NCBI GenBank assembly: GCA_013399855.1
Contig: VXAY01005017.1
Span: 67,305-131,304 of the forward strand
Origin: Oxyruncus cristatus
Lineage: Eukaryota > Chordata > Aves > Passeriformes > Cotingidae
Reading direction: 5' to 3'
Length of the DNA: 64,000 nt
A program made the translations under genes and the position numbers. Positions 50,677-61,445 of the stretch are shown here, in pieces. Position 1 is the stretch's first letter, and every line of letters starts with the position of its first letter. The notes beneath the pieces were generated by a model, which was not told the origin of the DNA, searched no databases, and worked only from the letters and a program-made list of their open reading frames with translations.

Positions 50677-51886
50677 TGACTCCTACGCAGAACAGCTCGA
50701 GCGTCTCAGCCCATGGAACAGCAAGAACGTCTGGGTGACCCTAATGAAAGCCTTGAATCAAACTCTGCGCTTCAATGAAGCAACCAGAGCTGCCTTTTCA
50801 TACCTGCCTTATTGGAGCACCTGTCAATAATTCTGATGCTGTGAGACTTGTTTCCAATGTTGCACGCTTATCCACTTTGTCGACAAAAGCTGGTAATGCT
50901 TCTGCTTTAAGCTGCATTGCAAATGTATCTGTTTGGTTTCACAGCTTACCAATAGGCATTGCAGCACAGGAATTCGACATCATGGGCACTTAAACTGCTG
51001 CTGCTTGTTTTTATTTTGATTATAAGAGCACAACAATAGTAGTCAATAAGTACCTTAGAGGATGCAATGTTTCTGCTGCTGCAAAGACCCTTTTGCAAGA
51101 TCTATCTCCAGATATGCCCTTTTACCAAAATGCATCTGCTTGGTGTTCATACACACACAAACGACCCTCACCAAGTGTAACTCTTGCTCGTCAGCTTCCA
51201 AAGGGATACTTCCTCATTTGGGGTAATAGAGCATGGCCAGGCATTCCAGCAAGGTCTGTTGGGGGACCCTGTACTTTTGGTAAATTAGGTCTGATCACCC
51301 CCACAAATAAGCTTTTATTGAATCATTCTCATATTGACAGTCATGTTTTAGAGAAACGATCACTAACGCTTAACTCTAAATGTCAAGACACATAACTTTA
51401 TGGAATCAGGCATCTATTGTATCTGCCTCACTGTTTCTACCAGAACTTGTCTCAGCAAAAGCTTTAAAGCAAATTAATGCCTTATCATGCTGGATAACCA
51501 AACAAGCGAATTTGATGTCAGACACTTTATACAGACTTGCCACTGAAGTAAATAGTGTACGACACACTACACTGCAGAATCAGGCAGCTGTTGACTTCCT
51601 GCTGCTTGCCCACAGACATGGTTGCCAGGAATTTGAGGGTATGTGTTGTTTGAATATTTCAGATTACTCGGGATCCATCTACCAACAAATTGCTATTCTG
51701 CAGGAACAAACAAGCAAGATCAGACGGGAAGCTGGATTTTTTGGTTTAGAAGGATGGTTGCCTAGTTGGGGTATTTCGGGATGGTTACTGTCTTTGCTTA
51801 AAACAGGAGTCTTGATTGTAGTAATGATTGTAGTTGTGCTTGCAATGTTGCCATGTTTGGTGTCATGTTTGCAAAGGGCCCTGTAA
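50612..51886 (+). pseudogene. env: Retroviral envelope glycoprotein, broken
   Basis: The start codon at 50612 opens a short hydrophobic leader (MDHCGFLLGVCVLFCL). The surface subunit runs to about 51350. A frame change between 50775 and 50830 and an in-frame TAA at 50991-50993 interrupt it. A dibasic KR at 51354-51359 probably marks the remnant of the subunit cleavage site. A second frame change near 51380-51395 leads into the transmembrane subunit, which is open to 51886. That part has a hydrophobic, alanine-rich internal fusion-peptide-like stretch (about residues 11-29 of the 51380 frame), an LQNQAAVDFLLLAH immunosuppressive-type segment (51572-51613), a CX6CC motif (51623-51649) and a membrane anchor (about 51791-51862) with cysteines in PCLVSC and a very short tail. 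These are alpharetrovirus-like features. A possible splice acceptor, TTTCCACAG, ends at 50609. With two frameshifts and a stop, no full envelope can be made. Confidence 0.9.
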
Positions 51887-51920
51887 CACACGACCAAGGC
51901 AGTTTTCCTCGCACAAATAC

Positions 51921-51933
51921 AAAAAGGGGGAAG
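51921..51933 (+). promoter_or_regulatory. Polypurine tract (plus-strand primer site)
   Basis: AAAAAGGGGGAAG lies 34 bp after the env stop and directly before the TGTG that opens the LTR, the standard position for plus-strand DNA priming during reverse transcription. Confidence 0.88.
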
Positions 51934-52331
51934 TGTGAGGGTTAGCAGCGGGCCTGCTAGCCCTCTGGAAGAAGAAATTAACTTGAGAGACTTTCATGTG
52001 TACCCTTGAAGATAAGTGAACTATGTACACATCTAATTAAGGAACAGACTGTAAGGCCGAGAGTTCCAAAGTGTGAGAAACCATAAACATCCCCAAATAT
52101 CCCAGGACTACTGCCAGATGTAGTGCTAATAATGAATAGTCAGTTTGGAGGTTGTTGTTTAATTATTACTGGTCTTCTATAATGGGAAGGTATATGAAGA
52201 AGTGCGTTCAATTTTGGGAGGGTATAAAAAGAAATTGTGAATAAAGGGTATAAAAAGCAGCTAGCAATAAACAGCAAGTGTTACTTGTTGCTTGGAACAC
52301 TGTACTGTATGTGTGTTCCTTTACCCATCAC
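51934..52331 (+). mobile_element. 3' LTR of the truncated provirus (~398 bp)
   Basis: The left end TGTGAGGGTTAG is fixed by the polypurine tract. The right end is best placed near ACCCATCAC (52323-52331), an imperfect inverted match to the start, but CA at 52346-52347 is an alternative. It contains GGGTATAAAAAG twice (52220-52231 and 52246-52257) and AATAAA at 52240-52245 and 52266-52271. No TSD can be tested because the 5' LTR is missing. It is unrelated to the LTR at 6206. Confidence 0.83.
52220..52271 (+). promoter_or_regulatory. Duplicated TATA box and poly(A) signals in LTR
   Basis: Two identical GGGTATAAAAAG words 26 bp apart, each followed by AATAAA (52240-52245, 52266-52271). The repeat of both signals suggests a short tandem duplication across the U3/R boundary. 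Confidence 0.7.
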
Positions 52332-53639
52332 GACTGTAATGGCAACAGGAAATATTCAAATATTCCTTAAAATATACTGAATTGTATAATTTACTTCATA
52401 ACAGCACGGAAAAAAATTGTATTTTCAGTTTTCTCACTCTCTGTCCTAGCTTTATGCTGTTTTGATTTGAATCTGAATCTGCTTTAGCTTTTGAACTTGC
52501 TTCCACGATCCATATGTCAAAGGCAGTGTGTACCAGAAAACAAGGATAGAAATAAGCAACCTATTCATATTAAACCAAATCTAATTTAATTAATTTTATG
52601 CAGATTAATCTTGTTAGGTAAATCATCCTCAGACTAACAGATTTCAGAGGGTTTGGTGGTGGCAGTGGGTGAGGAGAGTGGAAAGTTCGCAAGTATTTCA
52701 GTCATTCCGGGGTGAAACTGATTAAGACCTTTGTTGTTCACTTCTAAAAGTGCTAGAATTAAACAACTTTTAGTTTTATATTAGCATTTTTATGTTTAAC
52801 ATTACTTTATCTGTTCTAGATAAAAGGAAAAATATAATACAGATACATTTTAGAAGACTGTCTTCATCCCGTTTACAAGTAATCAGTTTCTCACTGCTCT
52901 GAACAGTGAACGTTCATACCACATCATCAGTGTACAAATGAGTTTTAAAGAGTTTACTTAAAAACTGTCAGGCTGGATATTTAATTCATAAAAATGACAA
53001 TGGGAGCTGCAGAGAAAAGCAACAGCCCTATCACAGGGTGATCAATTGTGAAGCTGCTCTAACATTTCAAAGTAATAGCAAATTATGGAATTAATTTAAA
53101 ATCATGGACAAAATTTATGGGAGTTTACAGATGCTTACATCAGATCAGGCAAATAGATTTAAATTAATTTTTATTTATATAGAGATATAAATTCTCCATA
53201 TAAAATATTCTATCTATCCCAGAGAAATTAGTGTACTGGAGTATAGCTAGGCACATCTATTCATGAGCATAATATATTGTGTGTGTGCAAAGAATTCCAA
53301 TTGCAGATGTACAAGTAAACACAGTTAATATAACAACCTCTCACATCAGTAACATGGAACAGAGCTCCATTTTGAAGAATTAAAAGGATGCTTCCAAGAC
53401 ATAAGATTTGTGCTCGTTCATTTCAGAAAACAGTTAGTCTGAAGTAAAGCAGACGAATTCCTCTAGACTTTTTCTGCAATTCAGGGCACCACATCCATTT
53501 TGGGAATGGAAGTACGACCAGAATTTTATGTTCAACGAATTGCTAGTTGAAGGTCTATATTTCTGGAATGATTTGTAGAAGAAGGCTGAGATAACTAGGC
53601 TACCTACTAGGGCATGTTTTTTAAAATTGCCTAGGGATC
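52332..53639. other. AT-rich unique sequence, no gene seen
   Basis: No coding or repeat signature. The part from 52940 to 53140 has the texture of a conserved non-coding element, but that cannot be shown from one sequence. Confidence 0.45.
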
Positions 53640-54189
53640 AGCCAGCAGAGCACAGGCACTGGATGCAACCGTCTGTGAAGCATATTGTGCAAAGGGGTGT
53701 GCAGAAGAGGCCAGGATCTCAGCTGGAATCAACATTGCTGGGCTCCACAATGGGGTGATGTGCCATGGCACAATCCCCAGCACCAAAAGGAACAACTTTC
53801 CCTGTAACATCAGAGTCTTTGACTCTAACTGGACTCCTGAATGAACTCTGGAGGTCTAGGGCTGCAGTGGTGCCTGGGGCAGTAGGAAATAGTCTTATGC
53901 AGGAGATGTGTCTTGCATAGGATGTGTGTCACCAAGTAATGGAGCTGAAGTTGGAAGTCATCAGACTCTGCAGCAGCTTGTCTTTTTTGAACGTGGAAAC
54001 CTCTGTGAGGATCAAGGACTACAAGAAAGAAACAGGGTCTACCTATCCAAGTGGGGAAGAAGTATTTCTGCTAACTAGCAGGCCAAACTGGCGAGAAGAA
54101 CTTTAAATAAGGAACAGTGAAGGAGTGAGAGGATGACCTGCAGTCAAGTGAGATTTGAGGTTTACTAGGTTGGCAAGCAAAGTGTGCAG
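53640..54189 (+). other. Moderately GC-rich sequence, possible 5' extension of old CR1
   Basis: This stretch is less AT-rich than its flank and leads straight into recognisable CR1 sequence. It contains AAACTGGCGAGAAGAACTTT near 54090, reminiscent of CR1 5' regions. Assignment to the same element is a guess. Confidence 0.35.
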
Positions 54190-54850
54190 TGACTTGTGAA
54201 GACAGACTCCATAACCAGTGAAATAAGGCTGAAGGAGCTCCAGTTCTACTGTTTCAAGCTTTCACAGCAAAGAAAGCCAACATCATCCTGGGTAGAATGA
54301 GGAAGCACAATGTCAGCCACTAGAAGCACATTATCTTCCTCATCAGCTTAACCCTCATGAGACATATCTGAAGTGCTGAGACCAGGCCTGGCCTCTTAAA
54401 TAAAAGGAAGGTATGGACTTCTAAAGTGAGTCCAGAAAAGAGCTACAAAGATTAAGAGTCTGAAGCCTCTGACAAATGATGGAAGGCTGAGAGAGCTGGA
54501 ACTTTTCAGCCTGGAGTAGTCTCAGGGGGATGTTACCAATGTATATAAATACCTGATAAGGGGAGTAGGGAAAGTGGAGCCAGATTTTTCTCCATGGTGT
54601 CCAGTGACAGGAGAAGAAGCAATAGAAAGAAACAAGAATACAAGAAATTTGATTTAAACAGAACTTTTTTTTTTTTTTGAGTTATGGTGAGTGTGTAAAA
54701 AACAAACAAAGAAAGCTGGTATGCCCCAGAGAGGTTGTCCCCAGAGGTGAATTCAAAACCTGACTTGACATGATCCTGAACAACCTTTTCTAGCTGACCC
54801 TACTTTAAGCGTGGAGGTTGGACCTCGGTACTGTCTCCCAAGCCACAATA
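54190..54850 (+). mobile_element. Old CR1 LINE 3' part, plus strand
   Basis: Highly mutated CR1: GTGAGTCCAGAAAAGAGCTAC, GATGGAAGGCTGAGAGAGCTGG (reading as KAERAGTFQPG in one broken frame), AAATACCTGATAAGG, GTGTCCAGTGACAGG and GGTTGGACCTC near 54820. The CR1 reverse-transcriptase tail can be followed, but many stops and indels break it. A T16 run near 54667-54680 is secondary. Confidence 0.8.
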
Positions 54851-55344
54851 TATATAAACCCTTTCACAAATTTACCAAGCTGCTGAATGGTCTTCTGTTT
54901 TTATAGATGTAAAACAGAGACATGCCTGACATATGTAAACCATGAATTTCTGAAAGAAACTTGCCAAGTTTCTACCTAATTCATGGTGGGACTTATAATT
55001 CCCACACTTCGAAATCGCGTAGCCATAGCACCTTTCATAGATGAGAGAAATACAGGTTAATACTCCTGGAAACCAGAGCCCTAGATATCAACTAGGCTCT
55101 CTGGGTTGTCCTTTGTAAAAAAAAAAGGCATACTATAAAAGTCTCAAAGCAATGTTTTCCCAAGGAAGTTTATAGAGTGTTGTGAAATGCAGGTTTTACC
55201 TAGGACTACTCAATGTTGGCTTTGCAAATAATTAATTATTTCATTTTTGTGAAATGAGGAAGACCTTTTAATTTGCATCTCCCATAAATAACAGATTTAT
55301 TTATTTATCAAATTATATTTCTTGAATAGTCTAGCTGTGTCAGG
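54851..55344. other. AT-rich unique sequence, no gene seen
   Basis: Nothing recognised beyond a short A10 run at 55118-55127. Confidence 0.5.
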
Positions 55345-55440
55345 GAAAAAAAACAAAAAACAAAAACCAAAACCAAAAACAAAACCAAACAAAACCAAAA
55401 CAAACAAACAACAAAAAAACCCCACCAAACACCAGCAAAA
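55345..55440 (+). repeat. CAAAA/CCAAAA simple repeat
   Basis: A/C-only tract of AAAAC, CAAAAC and CAAAC units, with almost no T or G. Confidence 0.9.
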
Positions 55441-55487
55441 ACCCTGTGGTTTGAGATAACAGTTTAATAACTAAAAAAAAAGTAAAA

Positions 55488-55685
55488 TACACTACTACCA
55501 GTAATCCTAATGATACTACTACTAATAATAATGCTTCTAGTACTCATAATTGTAATGAAAATGAGAGAGAGAAGTAAATCCCAATAGAATTGCTTATCAC
55601 CCATTGACCAAGGCCCATCTCATCCCCAACAGCATTGGCCACTTCCAGCCAGTTCTCTGCAACTCTATCCCAGCTAAAACCAGGG
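55488..55685 (-). mobile_element. Deleted copy of the 46473-type ERV LTR, minus strand
   Basis: GAAAATGAGAGAGAGAAGTA, then ATTGCTTATCACCCATTGAC, and CTCTATCCCAGCTAAAACCA at the right end match the same LTR family as 46473-46954, also in minus orientation. The U3 middle (the GGATATTCCATACC part) is deleted between about 55645 and 55660. Confidence 0.75.
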
Positions 55686-56209
55686 AACTGGAATAAATGG
55701 TCAGGTTAACCTACAGTGTTATTCTGACACTTGGGAAGAAGAAATTAAATAACAGAATACCTTTAAGAAATTTGAAGGAAAAAAAAAAAAAAGAACTGAA
55801 GAGTTTATTGTAAAGAGGAAAACAAAAATGTTTGGCTGTCAAAGCTAACAGAAGATCTGTTAAAGATTTTCTAATAGATAGAAAGCTGTTTCAGCTTTAA
55901 ATTACCATGTTTCATTCAAGTAAGAATGGAATTTACTGTTACTGTTATCAAAGCTACACTTATAACTTTTTAACTGTCTTTGAATCACTTTGTTCTGATA
56001 ACTGGAGCCCAGCCGCGGTGAGGGGTAAGGCTGAAGTCTGGGTGTTTAGCAGAGTATGCTGATGAAGTACTCACAAGTGGAGCAAGCGCAACTTGCACCT
56101 CAGGCTGAGCAGCAGCTTGAAACTTAGCCCTGCTGCTAGAGACTTAAAAATTCCTGTTAAGTGAGGTCTAGCTAGAGTAAACCAATTGCCTGACAAACAA
56201 ATTATTTTG
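55686..56209. other. Unique sequence, no gene seen
   Basis: Contains an A14 run near 55779-55792. A locally less AT-rich part at 56005-56130 has no recognisable domain. Confidence 0.5.
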
Positions 56210-56214
56210 GATAT
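56210..56214 (+). repeat. Target-site duplication, left copy (GATAT)
   Basis: GATAT directly before the LTR; identical to 57381-57385. Confidence 0.87.
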
Positions 56215-57380
56215 TGTAGCAGTTTTGACCCTGGCCGGATTTCCAATACTCATCAAAAGCTGCTACATTCTCCCTCCCTCTGTAATTCCCCACAGGAGAG
56301 GAAAAAAAAAAACAAAAAACCTCTGAGGATTCCTGAGGAGAGATGAGGACAGAGAGAAGGCACTTGCTTACAGGCAAAACAAACTCGAAGTGGGGGTAGA
56401 ACTTAAATTTACTGTGAACAGGATAAGACTTAAAAAGAATAAAACAGTCTTAAAACACAACACCTTTCCTCCACCTCCCCTTCCCTCCATGTTCTCCCTC
56501 CTCCCCCCAGCAGTGCAGGGAGATGGAGAAGGGGGGTCAGTTGTTGTCTGAGTCCATCCCTCAGCAGCAGCTCTTCCCATTGCGCTGTCCGGCAGGTGAC
56601 TCCTGCATTGGTGCAGGGGGCTCTCTCTGCACTCTGATGGTTTTCTGTGTGGGCTGCAAGGGGACATCTTGTTTCACCAAAGTCTTCAACATGGCTACAG
56701 GGGGGTAATGGCTCTGAGTCCTTCCCCTGTTTCCGTGGGGGTCCTTTCCCATGGGAGATAGTCCTTGATAGGCCTCTCCAGCATGAGTCCATCCCTTGGG
56801 CCACAGCTCTTCCTAATCTGCTGTCCCGTGGGTCACAAATGAGCTGCACCAGTGTGGATCCCCCACAGAGCCACAAGTCCTGCCCGGGACAACTTGCTCC
56901 AGTATGGGTGTTTCTCTCTCCATGGGCCACAGATCTCCAGCAGGACTCTGCTTTATCTTAGGCCTCCGACGAGGTCACATCCTCCCCATGCATCCATCAG
57001 TTCCAGCATAGGTTCCTCCATGAGCTGCAGGGGGTCTCTGTACCTAAAAGTTCTTCCACCAGTGGCAGGGGTTTCAGCTCTAAGTCTTCCCCCCCTCCCC
57101 TCCTGCTGCACTCACCCTGGAGTCTACATGGTTATCCCATGTTCTCCTCTGCTCGTCTCCGGGCTGGAATTTCTTCTGGGTACCAACCATCTCTTTCTCT
57201 GTTTTTAAATATGTTATCACAGAAGCACATCTCATTGGCTCTGCTTTGACAGGAAATCCCTCCTGGAGCTGGCGATCATTGGCTCCTGATAGGACAGTGA
57301 AACTTCTAGCAGTTTCCAACTGAAATCACCTCTATGGCCTCCCCTACTACCAAAAAACCCAGCCACCTGAACCCATGACA
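56215..57380 (-). mobile_element. Solo LTR, ERVL-like second subfamily (1166 bp)
   Basis: Ends are TGTAGCAGTTTTGACC and ACCCATGACA, with a perfect 5-bp duplication GATAT outside. The minus strand has two CCAAT boxes (plus ATTGG at 57234-57238 and 57278-57282), consistent with minus orientation. It is the closest relative of the copy at 38801, differing by only 2 bp in length and sharing most of the CTTCTCC/CAGCATGAG-type degenerate repeats. Frames of up to 166 codons inside it are not retroviral proteins. Confidence 0.9.
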
Positions 57381-57385
57381 GATAT
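57381..57385 (+). repeat. Target-site duplication, right copy (GATAT)
   Basis: Identical to 56210-56214, directly after CA. Confidence 0.87.
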
Positions 57386-57763
57386 AGAAACCGGAACTAT
57401 GCTATAATTAAAGGTATATTTCAGGAATCTGAAATTGGATGCTATCGTTTTTCAGCCTAGTTGTCTATCTTATTTTCTTCCATATCAAAATACTAGTTGA
57501 TTCGTATTTGTAAATAGAGAAAATTAACAAGTGTCAGCAGGTTTAGCTTAAGTTTTCCTCAGCTTCTGGGTGAAGATTCAGGACCCTGTTTTGTCAGCAG
57601 ACTTTAAGCTTAGGCCAACTTGCTGCCAAACCAGCCCAGAGAGGTAAGCGATATATTTGGATCTTCTGCAAATCATTAAGATCCTTAGTTTCTGTTAAAA
57701 ATACTGATGAATCCTTCTCCCTTTAGAGATTTCAGAACAATGGACAGATTTGGAGAGAAATCT
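57386..57763. other. Unique sequence, no gene seen
   Basis: No repeat or coding signature between the solo LTR and the CR1 fragment. Confidence 0.5.
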
Positions 57764-58022
57764 GTCATAGAATCATAGAATGGTTTGGGTTGAAATGGAC
57801 CTTTGAGATCATCAAGTTCCAACCCTCCTGCCATGGGCAGGGACACCTTCCACTAGACCAGGATGCTCAGAGCCCCATCCAACCTGACCTTGAATGCTTC
57901 CAGGGATGGGGCATCCACAACTTCTCTGGGCAATTTGTTCCAGTGCCTCACCAAGCTCACAGTAAAGAATTTCTTCCCAATATCTAACCGAAACCTACTC
58001 TCTTTCAGTTTGAAACCATTAA
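57764..58022 (-). mobile_element. CR1 LINE 3' end, minus strand (~260 bp)
   Basis: The plus strand begins CATAGAATCATAGAATGG, the reverse complement of the CR1 terminal repeat. On the minus strand the frame 58071-57853 encodes the conserved CR1 ORF2 tail: RFRLDIGKKFFTVSLVRHWN and KLPREVVDAPSLEAFKVRLD. Similarity stops at about 58022, where the 5' truncation lies. The minus frame extends a little beyond into non-CR1 sequence. It is the same young-looking subfamily as the copy at 61446. Confidence 0.93.
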
Positions 58023-58091
58023 AATCTCTCTGATGTTTATTTGTGTCTTTAGGCATAAATATTCCTGGCAAAATTTGTCCTACAGAATCCT

Positions 58092-58112
58092 AAAAAAAAA
58101 AAAAAAAAAAAA
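58092..58112 (+). repeat. A21 homopolymer
   Basis: Twenty-one consecutive A. No retrotransposed gene is recognisable upstream; only about 70 bp of unique sequence separates it from the CR1. Confidence 0.95.
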
Positions 58113-60689
58113 CATCAAAAAGCTTCAAAGATGTACTTTTCTCCTGATACATAACCAGGAAAGGTCTTTGAAATAAGTTGAGGAAATCTCCCCAAGAATT
58201 GAAATGATCTCTATACCCCTGAAAAATGGAAATAGAAACTTGTCCAATAGTACGACAAATAAAAAAGATGTGAAAAAGAAGGCTGAGGGGGGTGTGGAGG
58301 GGTGGTTATGTGAGGAGGAAGTGTTAACTCCAAAATTAGTACTTTTCCTTTGAGAGGGTCTACCTGCAGTCTTGCCTGTACAACTCTTGAATTAAAAACT
58401 CAGAACAGGATAAGTTTGGACCCTTTAGTATGCAAATACTCTCTTGGGGCAATTGCACCTGCTCATCTTATGTCTTTTCAATGCAATGGGTAACTGGTTT
58501 AATTTAGCTAACAGCCTGATGCTTTAGGCATCCTGCTTCACTGGTTTGCACAAGATTCCAGCTTTAATACTTTCCTAAAGTTTAAATTAGAATTTTGACT
58601 GCTGCTGAACTTTTGAAATTACTTTATCTGATATATAATTCCAGCAGCTCAATGCCAGTAAAAATGCTAATTATTACTTAAGTCCAAATATGAGTTGAGT
58701 TTGTGAAATGCAATAAAGTCAGGTTTTCTAAGTATTTTCATAATGTCCTTTTGCAAATGTCATAAAATTTTAAGATACTAATAATTCTATTACTTGACAG
58801 CATTATGAATTATGAACAAATCATATTCTCCTTCTATTCCCTTTTGAAGGATGTTTTTAGTGCAAGTAATAGGCAAAAGTTTCAAGTTCTTAAAATAGAG
58901 CTTCCTTGGTCAAAATGGCTTTACTAAAATCAAGACAAGTCCACCCTGAGCTTCCACAGAGTCATACACTGGACATAAATGAGAAAAAATAAATTGACAG
59001 AGAAAGAGAAGATGAAAGCAAAAAGAGTAGATATTTTTATTTAATGAATGTTTTACATGGTTATAGTTTGCAACAAAAAAGCAAATAAGGGAATCAAAAA
59101 GGAGATGATATAACTCTTTTTCATAGTGGTTTTGTTTTCAGCTTTTTTCTTTTTAAATTTTGTACCAAAAAGTCTACCGAACACCTGAACCATGACTGTG
59201 ATGGCATTTATTCTTTCTTATGCCTCTATTCACCTATTTGCTTCAGTTAGACCTGTTCTGGTGTTGCCTAAAATGGAAGAAGAGGACTTTCTGGGTAATA
59301 TTAAGAGACCAGTCTTTAATTAAAGTGCTTTAAGGCACAGTAGATACAGAAGTGTACTGTAGTGTATGATACAGCATTGGGTTTGTACAATTTTATAGCT
59401 CTAATTAATTTTCATATCTAATGGATATGTCCTACCCAAAAATTGTCCCCCCCCAAGAACCTCCCTCAGGTCTGCCCCTCAGCACGCCTTCCCAGAATTG
59501 AGTCAGAGGTCTTAAGATCCTTCATCATCATCATCACCCTTAAGTCACATGCCTTCTTTGGAGCTTCTCCAAGGTCTCTGGGCTTTCTAGATTGTTTTGT
59601 CTACAATGATATCTTTCTAGGTACGTGTCCCAAAAAGGATGTACTTGCTAAAATCTTTTCCTTGAAGAGAACATTAAAAAATATGGAAGAATTTCAGGAA
59701 TTTGATATGAAGCATGAGAAAGTAGTTATAGATAACTGCTATTTTCAGGTGTTAGAAACTATACAGCTATATTAAAAAATCTATATGCTACAAATATGCT
59801 ACAAGAATCCTAAGGCGTCACTGGGCTGGATAAGATGGTGTATGTTGGTGTATTTCTGCTTTTCCTGTTCTCCCAAAAAAACCCCAAAACAACCTAACAT
59901 GCAAAGTATTGAACAAGCTTTATGCCTCACAGAAAATGCTCATGACTTGTAGTGAAGAGGTTGGCATTTTGTGTATGGCTCTACAACACTGGGGACATCT
60001 ATTTCAGATCTCAGGGCAATACTGTTTAGATTTTAAACAAATTTGTATTCTTTTTATTTTTGTCTGAAAACCTAGTAGAGTTTAAACTGTGCCATTTTTT
60101 TTCCAAGTATTCCTCATCTTGCTCCACATTAAAGAAAGCGTTGTAATGTCAAGTGTTTCTAATTCACCTGCCTTGGATTGGCAGTCATTCTGTCTCTTTC
60201 TAAGACTTAGGATATACTGTCAGATTCGGTGTAAAGTAATGCCTTCTCTTGGGATGAGACATTCAAGCAATTTCTCTAACCTCAATGAACACAAAAGCCT
60301 CTAACCTTCCCTCCTCTCTCCAGTAATTCATCACCACTTTCTCCACCATTCCACTGACAACTTCTGTGTACTCCAGACTTCTCCTTTAATCCTGAGGTAA
60401 CATAACAGAAAACAAGGAATAACAGTTTAGCAAAAGAAACCTCTTATCACTTACCCATTTCTCTTTAATCTCTTGAGAGTTAGTCAACCGACTGACCCTA
60501 CCTTTTCTGACTAATAAACTGTAAAAGAAAGATCCTTTTGACTGAAATATCTTGAACTAATCACAGCCAAAAAAAAAAAAAAACCAAAAACATCAGACTA
60601 TTTTACAAAACAGCCTAATTACAAAATTAGACTGAAAATCTGACTTAACTCAAAGGCATACAACAAGTTAGTGATATAAATTTTTAACA
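58113..60689. other. AT-rich unique sequence, no gene seen
   Basis: A 110-codon plus frame at 59443-59775 has no recognisable motif. An A13 run lies at 60570-60582. Confidence 0.5.
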
Positions 60690-60748
60690 AGTTGGACTTA
60701 ATATCTTAGAGGTCTTTGCCAATCTAAACGATTCTATGATTCTATTTT
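60690..60748 (+). mobile_element. CR1 LINE 3' tail, plus strand (~60 bp)
   Basis: GTTGGACTTAATATCTTAGA, then GGTCTTTGCCAATCTAAACG and ATTCTATGATTCTATT form the extreme 3' end of a CR1, with two copies of the terminal octamer. Confidence 0.9.
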
Positions 60749-61445
60749 CCATTTAATATTAAAGCAATTATATTTTTAGCTATTTGATGACAAAAGCATA
60801 ACTAGCATAACTAACATAACAAAATATATTAAGCCCAATGTTTCCACATAAATGAGTGATGATATCCTTAATGTTGTGCATGTTAAGATCTAAAACTGGA
60901 GTTGGACTTAAGAAAGAAACAATCAATTTGTGGTTTTGAAAACTTGGCATTAAGAATTCTTTCTTTCAATAAAACCTGTATTAATGCATTTTATTTTATT
61001 TTCTATTGTGTGGTCATTTGTTGTATTATAGTATTAACTTTTCCTGAAAACTTTGAAAGGATTTCTTTGGAGAACTTTATTTCTTTGGATATATTCCTTG
61101 ATCTCCTAATAAGAAATTGATGTAAATAAATTAACAATGTGCAAATGTCCATGGTGCCGTGTGACTAGGTTTGTAGTCAGGATAAATTGCTGAAGCACCA
61201 GGTGAGTTGACATTTTCCCAGTGAATAGTGTAGAAGGGGTTATCAACAATAAGCATGTGAGATAAATCTGTATAGTTTGCATATCAATATGTTTTCAACA
61301 TGAAGTTCAAAATGGACGGTTTAGGACAAAATCAATTTCCCAGCGTGTTACAATCTATCACAACAATTAATGACAGACAGATGCAAAGACAGCCTCTATT
61401 AGTCATCTTCTATGAAAATTCCTGGAAGAAGAAAAATTAAATCTG
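60749..61445. other. AT-rich unique sequence, no gene seen
   Basis: Nothing recognised. Confidence 0.5.

Larger units (their letters stand above)
50374..52331 (+). mobile_element. Truncated endogenous retrovirus: 3' pol, env, 3' LTR
   Basis: From left to right: the last 100 codons or so of integrase, an overlapping env pseudogene, a polypurine tract and a 3' LTR, all on the plus strand and in the normal proviral order. The 5' LTR, gag, protease, reverse transcriptase and most of integrase are missing, so the element was truncated after or during insertion. The integrase type and the alpharetrovirus-like transmembrane subunit point to a class II (alpha/beta-like) avian endogenous retrovirus. 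The left junction near 50374 is placed where the pol similarity stops and could be off by tens of bases. Confidence 0.88.

Noticed and set aside
6206..52331. The LTR at 6206 and the LTR at 51934 as the two ends of one provirus
   Set aside because: The sequences are unrelated, and the 6206 LTR has its own matching duplication on both sides.
56430..56930. 166-codon minus frame inside the 56215 LTR
   Set aside because: It lies wholly within an LTR bounded by target-site duplications, has no retroviral motif and is not conserved in the sister copy.
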